A DNA stretch of 64,000 bases from Isoetes taiwanensis (taxonomy: Eukaryota; Streptophyta; Lycopodiopsida; Isoetales; Isoetaceae): positions 10,694,621-10,758,620 of the forward strand of contig JAJEKV010000022.1 of the NCBI GenBank assembly GCA_021234155.1, written 5' to 3'. The notes under the pieces are model-generated. The model was not told the DNA's origin and did not search any database. It saw nothing but the letters and a program-made list of their open reading frames with translations. How positions within the stretch are numbered: position 1 is the stretch's first letter; each line of letters begins with the position of its first letter. Below are positions 1 through 10,094 of the stretch, one piece after another. Position numbers and translations under genes: made by a program.

Positions 1-129
1 ACCCCCCACCCTTACCACTAGACCAACCAATCTTTTCTTGAAATAATAGGAAGTCCATGCTTAGTTAAGGCTGGGGCAATGGAAATTCCTTTGGTTAATT
101 AAAAGCTTCTAGAATGTTCTAGAATGAAG

Positions 130-600
130 CTAGAGAGAGAAGAGGGAAAGATAGAGGGGGAGAAGAGAGAGGAGAGAGAGAAGAGAGGAGGGAGAAGAGG
201 GAGAGAGAGGAATAGAAAAGAGAGAGAAAGATAGAGAGAGAGGGGAGGGGAGAAATAGAGAGAGGGGAGAAATAGAGAGAGAGGGGAGAAATATAGAGAG
301 GGGAGAAATAGAGAGAGAGGAGAGAGATAGGAGAGAGGAGAGAGGAGAGAGGAGAGAGGAGAGAGGAAAGGGGAGAGGGAAGAGAGAGGAGAGAGAGAAA
401 GACAGAGAGAGAGGGAAGAAATAGAGAGAGGGGGGAGAAATAGGAGAGAGAGAAGGAAAAAAGGGGAGAGAGAGAGAGGAGAGAGAGAAGAGAGGGAAGA
501 GAGACAGAAGAGAGGAGAGAGGAGAGAGAGAGAAGAGAGGGGAGGGAAGAGAGAGAGAGGAGAGCAGAGAGGAGAGAGAGGGGGGAAAGAAGAGAGAGGA
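130..600. repeat. Polypurine GA-rich low-complexity tract
   Basis: About 470 bp made almost only of G and A on the plus strand (C and T on the minus strand), mostly imperfect GAGA runs with AAATAGAGAG variants. The long open frames across it (Ser/Leu-rich on the minus strand) result from the base composition and are not genes. It lies directly against an ARM-repeat coding fragment. Confidence 0.95.
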
Positions 601-727
601 AAACCACCGCAGTAGCTTTTTCTCTGATCGTCGGAATGCTTGAATCAAGCATGTGAACCAAAGGAGGAATTCCGCCCTGCACTGCAATAATCTGCAAATT
701 TTTAAGATTCTCTTTCTCCTCCATCAA
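600..727 (-). pseudogene. ARM (armadillo) repeat protein fragment
   Basis: About 40 residues on the minus strand read like one armadillo repeat: a hydrophobic helix, then the turn VQGGIPPLVHMLDS and a following helix with IPTIREKATAVV. This is the pattern of plant ARM and U-box/ARM proteins, which act as protein-interaction scaffolds. The frame then runs into the TC tract, so no further repeats follow. No adjoining exon or splice site was identified. It is best read as an isolated exon or gene fragment cut off by the repeat. The family assignment rests on this single repeat. Confidence 0.5.
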
Positions 728-769
728 ATCCGTTCCTCTTCTCTCAGCAGTACCTTATTCTCTTTGAAC

Positions 770-2644
770 CTACCCTTCCCCCCTTCTGATGCGGGCTGTA
801 TAAATGACTTCCTCCCCTCTCCATACTCGAATATCCACCGCATCAGAGTGTCTGTTATGGTCCTCAAATGGCTCCCAAAAAGTTGTGCAGCCTCTCTTTT
901 TCTGTTTCCTTCGTTCTAGTTGACAATTAACGTATAAATATTGTTTTGGAAGAAAGTATCTGAACTTAAAGGAGGACTTAACTACGCGGACCTCTGTTAG
1001 TTGACCGGATGATTCGTGGAATCGAACATCCCAGGTCGGAACAAAAAATAAGCCATCCACAAAATCGTAAGGGGGAGAAAGCACGATATGTCTTCGGAGC
1101 TTTTCGAACTTCTGCGCCATCTGAATATGTTAGCAAATACCTCAAGCGGTGTGAAGATTTTGAAACTCATCCTCACGCCTCCGTTTTCAGACATTCCCGC
1201 TTGCACCTCGTCGACCATGCATTTCTTCATTGCAATTACATTGTTCTCATTAGTCCGCGGGTTTACAAAGTTCACTTAAAGGGGGCAATTCAACCGCCTC
1301 AAGCTCGGTTTCCCGACCTTTACGTTATAATCATGCGGATGCCTATACCCCGCAAGGTCACGGCATCCATACCTTGGAAAAGGACAATTCCGATGTCTAT
1401 GTGATACACGACATAAGTACACTACTAATACTTTCGGCGGAATGACACCCATGACGCCCGATAAACATAAACCCGCACAATAAATTTGTTTGTAAACACG
1501 TGTCAACGAAAAGAAATGAAAGATAAAGGGAGATCACCACGACGCCAAACTATCTCTACGTGATTAAGTAGTGTGATAGCTTGGCGCCGTGTGATCCGAT
1601 AAGGTGGTTAGCATTTGCGGGCAATTTTGGGAAGTTTTTTTTGGTGGAGATTAGCTCTTTGGCCATATCCCGGAAGGGTATATGCATGTCGCATTATTGT
1701 TATACTTTCCACTTTCCGGCCGCTAGAATTCAACTTGAACTCTTTTTATCCTACCTATCCAATGTGTCCAAAAGATCGCCTGATCGCCTTTGTCGCTTAA
1801 CTCTATGTCGCCCCTCGTTGATGGCGCATACTCACCCACTTAACCTATTGAGACAAAACCTCCCACTTCTTGACCTTTGGGAGTTCTCAGAATGGGGCAA
1901 GAACACGAAATTACAGGAGACATGGATTGCGAGATGAGGAGTGAAGGCGGAGAGGATGCACATAGAGGCCGAGTGACAAGACTAAGTTTGCGCCAAAATT
2001 TGACAAGGGAGTTGGTGCGGCGGCGAGGGCGGTCAAAGTCACCATAATTTTGGGGCGGGTTTACCCTCGAAAAATCTGGGCCATTAAAATGGTTGCAATA
2101 AAAGCAATGTGCATCCCCTATGAAAAATCGCCATGTGGATGCCAAGTAAGCTTGTTCATCCTTCTACCGCCAAAATAATCGACTTTTCGTAAAAAGGCGC
2201 AAACCTGATTGGTCCCTGGCGAATCGGACGTGGAAATCTTTAACCCAAGATATGGGCCATTTTCGGACCCAAACCGCCCCTAATGTTCTTGTTCTCTTTC
2301 TTGCTTTGAATAACTTCTTTGCTATCCTCCGCCTTTTACCCCTCTTTTTGTTCTTCGCCCTTTCCTTTTGGCAAATATTCACCCAAGTTGCCCTCATCCG
2401 ATGGAATTACTCCCTCAACTTCCTTAGGTGCTTCAGTGTGTACAATCGGGTCTGTTGTTTTTTCCACAACTGGTGCTGTGTTCACAACTGGTGCTGTGTT
2501 TACAACTGGTGCTGTGTTTACATCTTCCTCTATAGCTTCTTGGATGATTACCCTCGAGATGATTACCCTCTTCGCACTTAGAAGATCAAGGTAGAAAGAT
2601 ACACTGACATCATTGTTGTGCAAACCATATCCCCTAGCATACAC
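770..2644 (-). pseudogene. Unidentified decayed minus-strand coding remnants
   Basis: Successive minus-strand open frames of 76-116 codons (770-1120, 997-1275, 1276-1506, 1840-2145, 2164-2397, 2336-2644) overlap or nearly abut in different frames, as expected for one long coding sequence broken by indels. I do not recognise the product. The segment at 2336-2644 encodes a short acidic tract with the hexamer NTAPVV three times in tandem. The segment at 2164-2397 is very basic, with runs of K and R. An old retroelement gag or a captured host gene are both possible, and nothing seen decides between them. Confidence 0.35.
2466..2519 (-). repeat. 18-bp tandem repeat, three copies
   Basis: Three consecutive copies of an 18-bp unit (plus strand: acaactggtgctgtgttt with minor variation). 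In the minus-strand frame it encodes the hexapeptide NTAPVV three times. The copy number keeps the frame, so it expanded while coding or by chance in a multiple of three. Confidence 0.85.
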
Positions 2645-3004
2645 CGCCTTGCTTATGACAAAGTCATACTCTTGTCTGACCTAGTGACTGTTCGCAATTG
2701 TGTTTCCTCATGCTGCAATTGTACATGTTTACCAAGCCATGACAAAATTTAAACTCGACTCAAGATCTCTGGTGGCAAAAATTTTCACACAATTACTCAA
2801 TTTTATGTCGTGTTTTATCTAGCGGCAAAAAGTTTCACTCATCTAGTCTCACTCATTTAGTCTAGCTCTCAGATACCCCATGCCAATTTTGCTCGTCCAA
2901 ATACCATGATCTGTCACCAGATGTAATTATCCATAATATTTCACGCCTCTTGGTGCAATGTATTATGTTTTCTTGATGACAATAACATATGAATTCAACA
3001 CACT
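2645..3004. other. No recognisable feature
   Basis: AT-rich sequence. I see no coding frame, RNA gene or clear repeat here. Confidence 0.5.
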
Positions 3005-4000
3005 TTAGACATAGCGATGATGCTCATTGTCGGTTATAAACGAAATTGAGATGTGAAGAGAGTTTGGAAAGAAGAAAATGGAATTCAGGGGGAGAATGGA
3101 AGGTTCATATAGAATCCGATGGTTCCTGCTATCCTCAACCAGGCCCGCAGCATGAAGATATGATCTACGTTTGAGTCCCTCGGGCTGAATCCTGCCTGTG
3201 TGAGTGCCTGCACTTCTGCTGCCTCTGCCCATCCTGTCAACTGCCGCTCGAGGATCCCAGCGAGGAGCTTTGCAAACATTGAGCTGATCATGATGATCCA
3301 GTAATTGGCCGGGCAATGCGGATATCCTGCCTTGTAGATTGGGACAACCCTGCTAGTGGTCCATTGCGGGGAAAACCTTTCCGCAATGCCTTGTTGAACA
3401 TGTCAGTCAATACTGGTGCCATGGATGGTCCTGCCCACTTGAGTAACTCTGCCTGCATGCCATCAAGGTTTGGTGCTTTTCCATTGGCTAGACGTTGCAG
3501 CCCCTGTGCTACCTCCGCCTCTGTGATTTCCAGTATTGCACCCTGGTGGGGGGATAATGCCGCACGTGCACCCTCCCGGTTGTAGAGCTGCTATAGGTAT
3601 TGCCTCCACTGGTCTGGAATGATGTTTTCTGTGGGCGGTACTGGCCTCCTGAGCACTCTCCGCCAAAAGTTCCTGGGATGACGTTCCAGGAGGAAGAACA
3701 TTTCTTGTTGATGGGCCGCAATGTACCTGGCCTTTCTAGGCTTAAAGAAAGTGCGGTATTGCTTGACTGCATCCAAGCATAGAGCAGGGTCTGTGACTTG
3801 GCAGAGCCAGCGTTTGCGTTCTTTGCACTCGGCATCGAACCACTGGTTACGTGGAAAGGCCGTAGTTCTCGAGGTTTGCCGAGGGCGACTTCTCCCAAAA
3901 CACCTCTCTGCAGCAGCCCCGAGGACGTCAATGAGCCTGCCTGCCTGCTGCTCCAACGTTGAGCATAGTGAGATGCTTGCCAGATCCTCCGTAAGCATCT
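3005..4000 (-). pseudogene. LINE ORF2 linker and reverse transcriptase N-part (copy A)
   Basis: The frame at 3591-3998 encodes the linker found between endonuclease and reverse transcriptase (NQWFDAECKERKRW, then a basic Y/F-rich helix). The frame at 3085-3291 encodes the first reverse transcriptase blocks: MFAKLLAGILERQL followed by QAGFSPRDSNVDHIFMLR, matching the family pattern for RT motif 2a. The open frames between 3316 and 3590 on either strand add nothing recognisable. Several frameshifts separate the blocks. Confidence 0.75.
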
Positions 4001-4020
4001 GGGAGTAAGTAGGAGCGCGC

Positions 4021-4740
4021 TCATAGTCCAGTTTGAGCTAGCGACAGGTGGTCTGAGTCCACCTCCTCATCCCTGCCAGTTGTTCCCACTCGAAAATGTT
4101 TGGCGAGATGCATGTCCTGCTCGGCCACCAAAACATAGTCTACCACGCTCAACCCACCTCCCTGGTTCTTCTGCCTGCAAGTGTGCTGGCTGGAGGATGG
4201 CCACTGTGCTAGTCCATTGCAAATCACTAGCTCAAAGATACTGCAGAGCAGCAACAGCTGCCTTTCATAGGCGAGACCTGAATGTCAGTTGATGCACGTG
4301 GCCAAGCTCAAGGGCTCAGTTGCAATACATCATCTGCCAGAGGGTCAAATCTCATCGGCTGTTTTTGCCAGTGCGGGCATTGAAGTCTCCAACGAGCATG
4401 ACCCTACCCTCCTGCTTGTGCTGCTGTATGTCATCGTATAGATCAACATAGGGCTCCAACCTATCTACACTCGGATGGTTGTGATAGAAGTTGCTCTCGG
4501 CATGTGGGAAGTAGCAGGCTGCCACAAAGAGAGGGCTACCACTGCAATTCTGCACGCGCACCCATAGGTACCTGTTATGTTTGTCTGTCTTGCACAAGAA
4601 AACTGACTGTGCTAGGGCTGTCCAGTAGCAGGCGACCCCTCCGTGCCCCCGCTTTCCTGTGCATTCCTTGAAGACGAAGTAGCGATGGTATCCTGGCAAG
4701 TCGAGTAGTCTATGTCCAGCATGTTCCCATGTTCTGTATT
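4021..4740 (-). pseudogene. LINE ORF2 endonuclease domain (copy A)
   Basis: The apurinic-like endonuclease domain that nicks target DNA for target-primed reverse transcription. Visible motifs are the RGHGGVAC strand with the following RYLWVRV, VAACYFPHAES, the catalytic-type GDFNART near 4360-4400, and, in a shifted frame at 4021-4254, SVVDYVL followed by the terminal SDH. The domain is split by a frameshift and stops between about 4254 and 4352. The same motifs in the same order occur in the copy at 53336-54039, so both belong to one LINE family. Confidence 0.8.
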
Positions 4741-5030
4741 GCTGCTTTGTAGACTTCGCCAAGGCTTTTGACGCTGTGCCTCGGGAAAAGCTGTGGGCAA
4801 GATTGCAGCAGCTAGACGTCCCTGCCAAACTGCAGAACAAGGTGTACAGGTTATATGAGACATGCACCGGCCGTCTGCAACCAGCGGGCCAACCATTCGG
4901 AAGCAGTATCGGGGTCCGCCAGGGATGCCCTCTCTCTCCCACACTATTTGACTTGTATATTGATCAGCTGGAGAGATGGCTCATTGATACTGGAGGCACT
5001 GGAACTCACCTCCTACAATGCATGATAAAC
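4741..5030 (+). pseudogene. LINE reverse transcriptase core, inverted relative to flanking LINE
   Basis: The plus-strand frame encodes VDFAKAFDAVPREKLW (RT motif A with catalytic-type Asp), then GVRQGCPLSPTLFDLYID (motif B). It breaks off soon after QLERWLIDTGG, before the YADD box. Matching segments in the copy at 52140-52515 are on the minus strand. Its orientation, opposite to the adjacent endonuclease block, is what marks the inversion. Confidence 0.85.
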
Positions 5031-5044
5031 CATTTTTTGTGATA

Positions 5045-5250
5045 TTATGGAATCTCTATATGGCTTCGCCTACGATTTTAAAATATGAAGTACGAGAGCT
5101 CGAACCTCTAACAAAATAACTCGACATCCTAATAAGACTACTTTGCCCAATATAACCAGTGAGTTAACGTGATTTTTTTCTTGAATCTATATATTTTTTT
5201 TATAATAATCCATTCAATTATTTTAGGGATATGGTCTATGGTTTTAGTAA
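5045..5250 (-). repeat. Dispersed repeat, SINE-like, copy 1
   Basis: About 200 bp that match the segment at 61215-61400 in reverse complement, from the AT-rich stretch near 5240 to the box around GAGCTCGAACCTCT at 5096-5109. Read on the minus strand it has a GGTCGAA-type sequence resembling a Pol III B box and, upstream, a possible A box, so a tRNA-derived SINE is a reasonable reading. It abuts the broken end of LINE copy A. Confidence 0.55.
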
Positions 5251-7204
5251 TTGTCGTTTACCACAACGTATGGGTGAATCTATTATTCATGAAATCCTCA
5301 CAAGTCATTAAGAATCAAGTTAAGATTTAAAAGGTGGTGTTATATTGTAAAATTGAAATTTCTTTTGTTAGATATATGGATTTAAGTGGCAAGGGGTATG
5401 CTGAACTAATTACGGTCCATGAACCTGAAATGGTCTCCTGGACAATTCTAGTATTAAGGATAGCTTGATGAGTCAGAGGTTTAATTTGAAAGCGAGGCCT
5501 TTTGATATGCAATGTCATAGCTCTTTTAAACATATATCTTTAATTTCTGTCAGCGTGTAGATCTGTTTGATGTTATTCTTGCCTAAGACCCGAATCAATT
5601 CAGCCCAAAATAATCAGATGATGAAAAAATATTTTGAAGTTTTTCTTACTATAATCCATCGTTGGAAAGCTTTTCATGCTCATCCTTATGGTTTGGTGGC
5701 TCGTTCTTTGGGTTAGTAATTAAGAGGCCTTGTGTTCAAGTCTCTTTTAGGACGTTTATAGGATCGTCATACATACCTATGGGATGTTGTAATGCGACAT
5801 ATGATATAAATAATCCTATAGTGTTTGTTTTTGTGCATCAAAAACAGAATATGTTGTATTTCATTTTTAGAATATATTACACTTCCTTTCCAACGATTTT
5901 ATTCTATCTTGAATACTTCTTTAAGCCATATCTTGTTTCAAATTTTATTACGAGCTATTATTCAACCTACATCCATTTTAAATTTTGAGCTTTGGTCTAT
6001 GTGTGGCTTCATCCCATTTCTCTGATGTAGCAGAGGTAGTAGACAAGGATCATAATTTCTTCGCCCACCTCAACACTTAAGTGTACAATGCACTCAGCTC
6101 CAAATTGCTCTCTAGCGCCTTCTCTCCTTCTCTGTCCTCAAGAGTAGCTTGAGTAAGATCATTGTCGGCTCCACTTTGAGTGGAGAGGACTAGGTGCATC
6201 AGGTTTAAGCACTTCTTCTGCACTGAAAAAAGGCTATCTCTGGTGCTTAAGCTCTTCTTTCATTGCTCTCTTCAAAAAAATTGTCATCACTCTCCAAAGG
6301 AGTGTCAAATTGAGACAAATTTTATTTCTTTGGAAAGAACTCTAAAAAAACTTTCCAATAATGTAATGGTGGGCTTTGGTAAAGTTTAGGCGTCTGAAAT
6401 AGTAATTTTACCTTTAGTGCCTAATATTTGCAATTTGACTAATATTTTTGGATTTCTTGAAATCTACATTGAAGTTAGATCGGATCTTAAATGATCAACG
6501 TTTAGATATGATTTACACCTAATTATAGCTAAGACAATCTGAAAGCCTTTTAGTCCTATATGGGGCTAATAGACTTAGGTCTATTTATGTCTTAGGATTA
6601 TAAAAACAGACTTAAAGTTTTTTTTTTCATGTTGCAATTTTTTTTCTTTTTACTTAACATATAGGCTCTTCGAGCAGTCCTGCTCTTTGCTACCTCCCAG
6701 AGCACTGTGAACTTTTTATGAATGATCAATGAAACTTTTTGGTGCTCCACCATTTTGACAATGATGTTTCTTTTGTTGATAATGATTATTTTTCGTGAAC
6801 AATATTTTGAATGGCAAATAGTGCGTATAGGAATGTAGTCAAATGTTGTGTATACAAACTCAATGAAAAATCTGTGCTATTAAGATGTATGTGCCTTCTC
6901 ATCGACATTTGGATTAGCTTCATTTCTTTGTGCAATAAAAAGGGGCCATTTTGTTAGTCCGAAATAAAGTAGGAAGAGCTGGTGTGCAACTCAAGACCTA
7001 CAAGAGGGGAAGGGTTATAATTCAAGACATTGATATGACGTGGCAACAATCAATTGTCCATGTAACTGACAAAATAAATCGAGAAATACCAAAACTGTGA
7101 ATGCCCAACTATGTTACACCAAAAATAATGACCAACTAGTTGGTTAAGAAAACTAATGATTAAAAGACATGAAGATGAAAGGTATGCTGCAATGACGGGT
7201 TTGC
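5250..7204. other. Gene-free AT-rich stretch with one tRNA-like segment
   Basis: No supported coding sequence. At about 5688-5790 (plus strand) there is a tRNA-like or SINE-like segment with GTGTTCAAGTCTC, a Pol III B-box-like sequence. It resembles the segment at about 10945-11035, which has GCGTTCAAGTCTC. The plus-strand open frame at 6180-6389 is not recognisable. Confidence 0.4.
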
Positions 7205-8080
7205 ATATACCTTAGCTATATCTCCTCTTCAAGCATTGTTTTTTGAAACGAGTCGACCATGACTTGAAGAGTTTTGTGGTCATCCATACATTTGGTTGCA
7301 CTACTTGAATAACTCTTTCCTCACACCTACTTATGTAATCTGCCTTCATCCTCTTGCCATTGAAAATGTACAAGTTTGGCAACCTAAATCCCTCTGCATT
7401 CACACAAACTAAGATTGTCATCCATTGCCCAGTATTCATAACCTCATTAACATCTTAGGCACCTATTCTTGCAATAATCTTGACACCTCTAACCTTGGCC
7501 GCCTCATCTGCATCCCATACCCTGGATAGAACAAATTGAAAATTATCATAAATTTTAAAACCCAAGTAGAATATGTCCAGGTTGGCTGGATCATGGCCAA
7601 CGCACAAGCCTTTTCCAGTGTTTATGCACTCTAAAAAGAGATCTTGGGATGCCTTTGCTTGAATAACATCCACCAGTTATTACTTGGCAAACCATTGAGT
7701 GTGGTTATTTCAGTATTATTGGACATCTGAGCTGCCTACTTCACTGCACCAAGAATTACCCCATGTCCGAGGCTGCCCTGTCCACAACCCAAGCAACCTT
7801 CCTCTTCTTGCTCAGAACTTAGCACATGAGAAAGCTTCTTCTACTTATGAGTGATTCTACCATGCTGCCAGTCCCTTACGGTTGACTCAGGTATGTTAAA
7901 CCTCCTTGAAGCCTTTGTAATTGAAATACCGTATTCACTAACCTCTTCCATGTTATCCAACATTTGTTATTCCATCCAGTGGCCTCTTTTTTGTAGAACA
8001 TCATAGCCTGAGCTTTACCTGATGTTCGCTCTATCCTCCTCTTCCTTTAACTCTTTGCCCTAACCCCCTTGGTAATTGCA
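7205..8080 (-). pseudogene. Pogo/Tigger-like DDE transposase (CENP-B-like), decayed
   Basis: From high to low coordinates the minus strand encodes three parts. First is a Psq-type helix-turn-helix (about 7990-7850: EVSEYGISITKASRRFNIPESTVRDW in broken form, core SITKASRRFNIPES). Next is a stretch at 7455-7673 with FVLSRVWDADEAAKV, corresponding to the family's (N/D)DE motif. Last is 7212-7439 with MNTGQWMTILVCVNAEG and NLYIFNGKRM, typical of DDE endonucleases of the pogo/Tigger and jerky group. Such proteins bind terminal repeats and catalyse cut-and-paste transposition. Stops and frameshifts separate the parts, and no terminal inverted repeats were located. Inactive. Confidence 0.7.
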
Positions 8081-8634
8081 GGGGCTCGGATTAGATCATG
8101 TATTACCATGGACCATGTTCGATTGTGTAAATGCCATCGAGATTTCCCAATAGTAAAGTTTCAATGGGAAGCTTCTTATATGGGATTATAAGATCAGGGA
8201 TGAATCAAACTAATCTGACTCTTTTATCCACTCCATATTAAAGAAATGTGACTAATATAACAACCAAATTAAGTTTGCTTGCATTGAATAGGCTAAAATT
8301 CAAAGATTTAGGCAGGCTTTCCAGCACATGGTCGAAAGGACTTTGAGGTTTGAAAGAGGGCTTGATTCACATTGATTTGAAGTGGTTGGCCACCAGATCA
8401 GCCCCCATGAGGTGTGGCATGCTTGAATCATGTCTAGTTGCAGAGAGGCTGCATGGAGGGGTTGTAACCATCCCCCACCCCCTCTTCCCTCCCCCGCGAC
8501 CATGACTACCAGTATTTGACCCCCACATTTTCAAATCAATGATGCTCACCCATCCCTAAAATCTCGATGTGATGGCTCGGACCGATGCGATAGTAGATCA
8601 TTTCTTGGACTAATTTATACTATGAACTTAATTA
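8081..8634. other. No recognisable feature
   Basis: No coding sequence or repeat seen. The minus-strand open frames near 8300-8549 are glycine-rich chance frames over a C-rich stretch. Confidence 0.4.
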
Positions 8635-8639
8635 GGACA

Positions 8640-9241
8640 TGTTTGGTGTCTGGGTCGGGTTGTGGATCACCTGTAAGACAACCCTCCCTGGGATCTGTAG
8701 ATCTAACAGGCAGATCCTAAATATCAATTGTCACCACGCCGCATTTGGCTAAGGTATGTGTGACAAAAAAAATGCTAAGAACAAAAAAAACAAAAAGCAA
8801 GAGAAATACAAACGACAAAAGGATTATCTCTTGAAGAATGACAATGTGATAACAAAAGGTCTCGCTCAAGGTAGAGGTAGAAACAAGGGGACTCAAAATC
8901 TTGTCTAATGTCTAAGTACAAACTTCCAGTATATATAGCAGAATGGCCTTGGGCGCATACTGTCAAAACTGTCATTTGGTGATAGCAGCTACCTATTCCG
9001 AGATCTCTGCTGATATATCAAGAATCTCCTTAACTGACGGCTGTTTGTTCATCAAGGCCATAGTTCCTGCTGTGGAGAACTCACGCTCTATGCTCCGTGG
9101 CAATCTCACACCTTGGAATCCCTTTATCTCTTCTAGCGTGACCTTCGTGATGTTCTTCCCTTTTCTTAGGGCTTACGGTTCTTCCCGTGTATCTTGTTTA
9201 TGTACAAGAGAAATAGTCCTATTTTGGGCACAAGACTAACA
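8640..9241 (-). repeat. 3' LTR of the short LTR element
   Basis: The downstream LTR in minus orientation, matching 9502-10089 over its length, including GATCACCTGTAAGACAACCC (plus strand) near its inner part. The minus-strand open frame at 8775-8975 is matched by the other LTR's frame at 9587-9808. It is LTR sequence, not a gene. Confidence 0.8.
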
Positions 9242-9501
9242 CTCCTTCCCTCTCCAATGAAACAACACTTAGGACTAACACACCCCCCCTCCCCCGGATG
9301 GTCTTCGGGGAAGGAAAGCATGTGAGCACGGTCGACCTCCTTCCAGATCATACTCTCCCATGAAAGAGTCACGGTTAGCTTCCCGTCATTGACGTCTTTT
9401 AAGACGAGCAGCAGTTTGGGGCAGAAGTTCCTCCTGAGTGAAAGTGCGAAGAGACATGCTGGAGAAAACAGAAAGAAACTGAGATCCGGTAGCGACGACA
9501 G

Positions 9502-10089
9502 TATTTGGGGCTTGGGCCAGGTTTTGGATCACCTGTAAGACAACCCTCCATGAGGACCCTTAGATCTAACAGGCTGATCCTGAGTATCAAGTGTCATGCA
9601 GGATTTGGTTAAGGTCCGTGTGACCAAAAAATGCTAAGAACATAAAAGAAAGCAAGAGAAAAGGATGATCTCTTGAAGAAATGACAATGTGATACAAAAA
9701 GGTCTTGCTCAAGATAGAGACAAAACAAAAGGACTCAAAATCTTGTCTAACCTCTACGTACAAACTTCCAATATATACAGCACAATGGCCTTGGGCCCAT
9801 AATGGCAAAACTGTCGTTTGGTGATAGCGGCTAACTATTCTGAAATATCTGCTGGCATCTTAAGAATCTCCTTAACTGACGATTGTTTGCTCATCAAGAC
9901 CGTGGTTCCTGGCGTGGAGAACTCATGCTCCACGCTCCATAGCGATCTTATGCCTTGGGATCCCTTTGTCTCTTTTTAGGTGTGACCTTCGTGACGTTCC
10001 TCCCTTTCCCTTGGGGTTTAGGGTTCTTCCCGTGGGTCTTGCATCTGTATGGCAGAAATAGTTTTTTGTTTTTGGGCACAGGGCTAACA
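9502..10089 (-). repeat. 5' LTR of the short LTR element
   Basis: The upstream LTR in minus orientation. It starts TGTTAGCCC at 10089, directly inside the GGACA target duplication. A primer-binding site should follow below 9502; the sequence there does not clearly match the usual initiator-Met primer complement. Confidence 0.75.
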
Positions 10090-10094
10090 GGACA

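Larger units (their letters stand above)
3005..5030. mobile_element. LINE copy A, internally inverted and truncated
   Basis: An APE-type LINE ORF2 in two opposed blocks. On the minus strand, from high to low coordinates, lie the endonuclease (about 4740-4021), the linker (about 4000-3590) and the start of the reverse transcriptase (about 3310-3005). At about 4735-4741 the orientation switches and the reverse transcriptase core follows on the plus strand to about 5025. Read along the plus strand, this is the 5' half of ORF2 inverted, followed by a 3' part in sense orientation, which is the structure known from twin priming of L1 insertions. Neither a poly-A tail nor the 3' end of the element is present, so the copy has also been truncated or broken later. 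Frames are interrupted throughout. Confidence 0.8.
8640..10089 (-). mobile_element. Short non-autonomous LTR retroelement (TRIM-like)
   Basis: Two direct repeats of about 590-600 bp (8640-9241 and 9502-10089) flank only about 260 bp of internal sequence. In minus orientation the LTRs begin TGTTAG and end CA. The whole element is bracketed by the 5-bp duplication GGACA (8635-8639 and 10090-10094). The internal part has a purine-rich GGGGGAGGGGGGG run just before the 3' LTR, as expected of a polypurine tract, and a 23-codon open frame starting MSLRTFTQEELLPQ with no recognisable gag or pol. It must depend on another element for transposition. The LTRs have diverged visibly (indels and many substitutions), so the insertion is not recent. 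Confidence 0.8.

Noticed and set aside
119-687. Two long minus-strand frames rich in Ser and Leu
   Set aside because: They translate a TC-rich low-complexity tract; only the first 40 residues of one frame (the ARM repeat) look like protein.
8943-9239. 98-codon plus-strand frame
   Set aside because: It lies inside an LTR of the short LTR element and is not conserved in the partner LTR.
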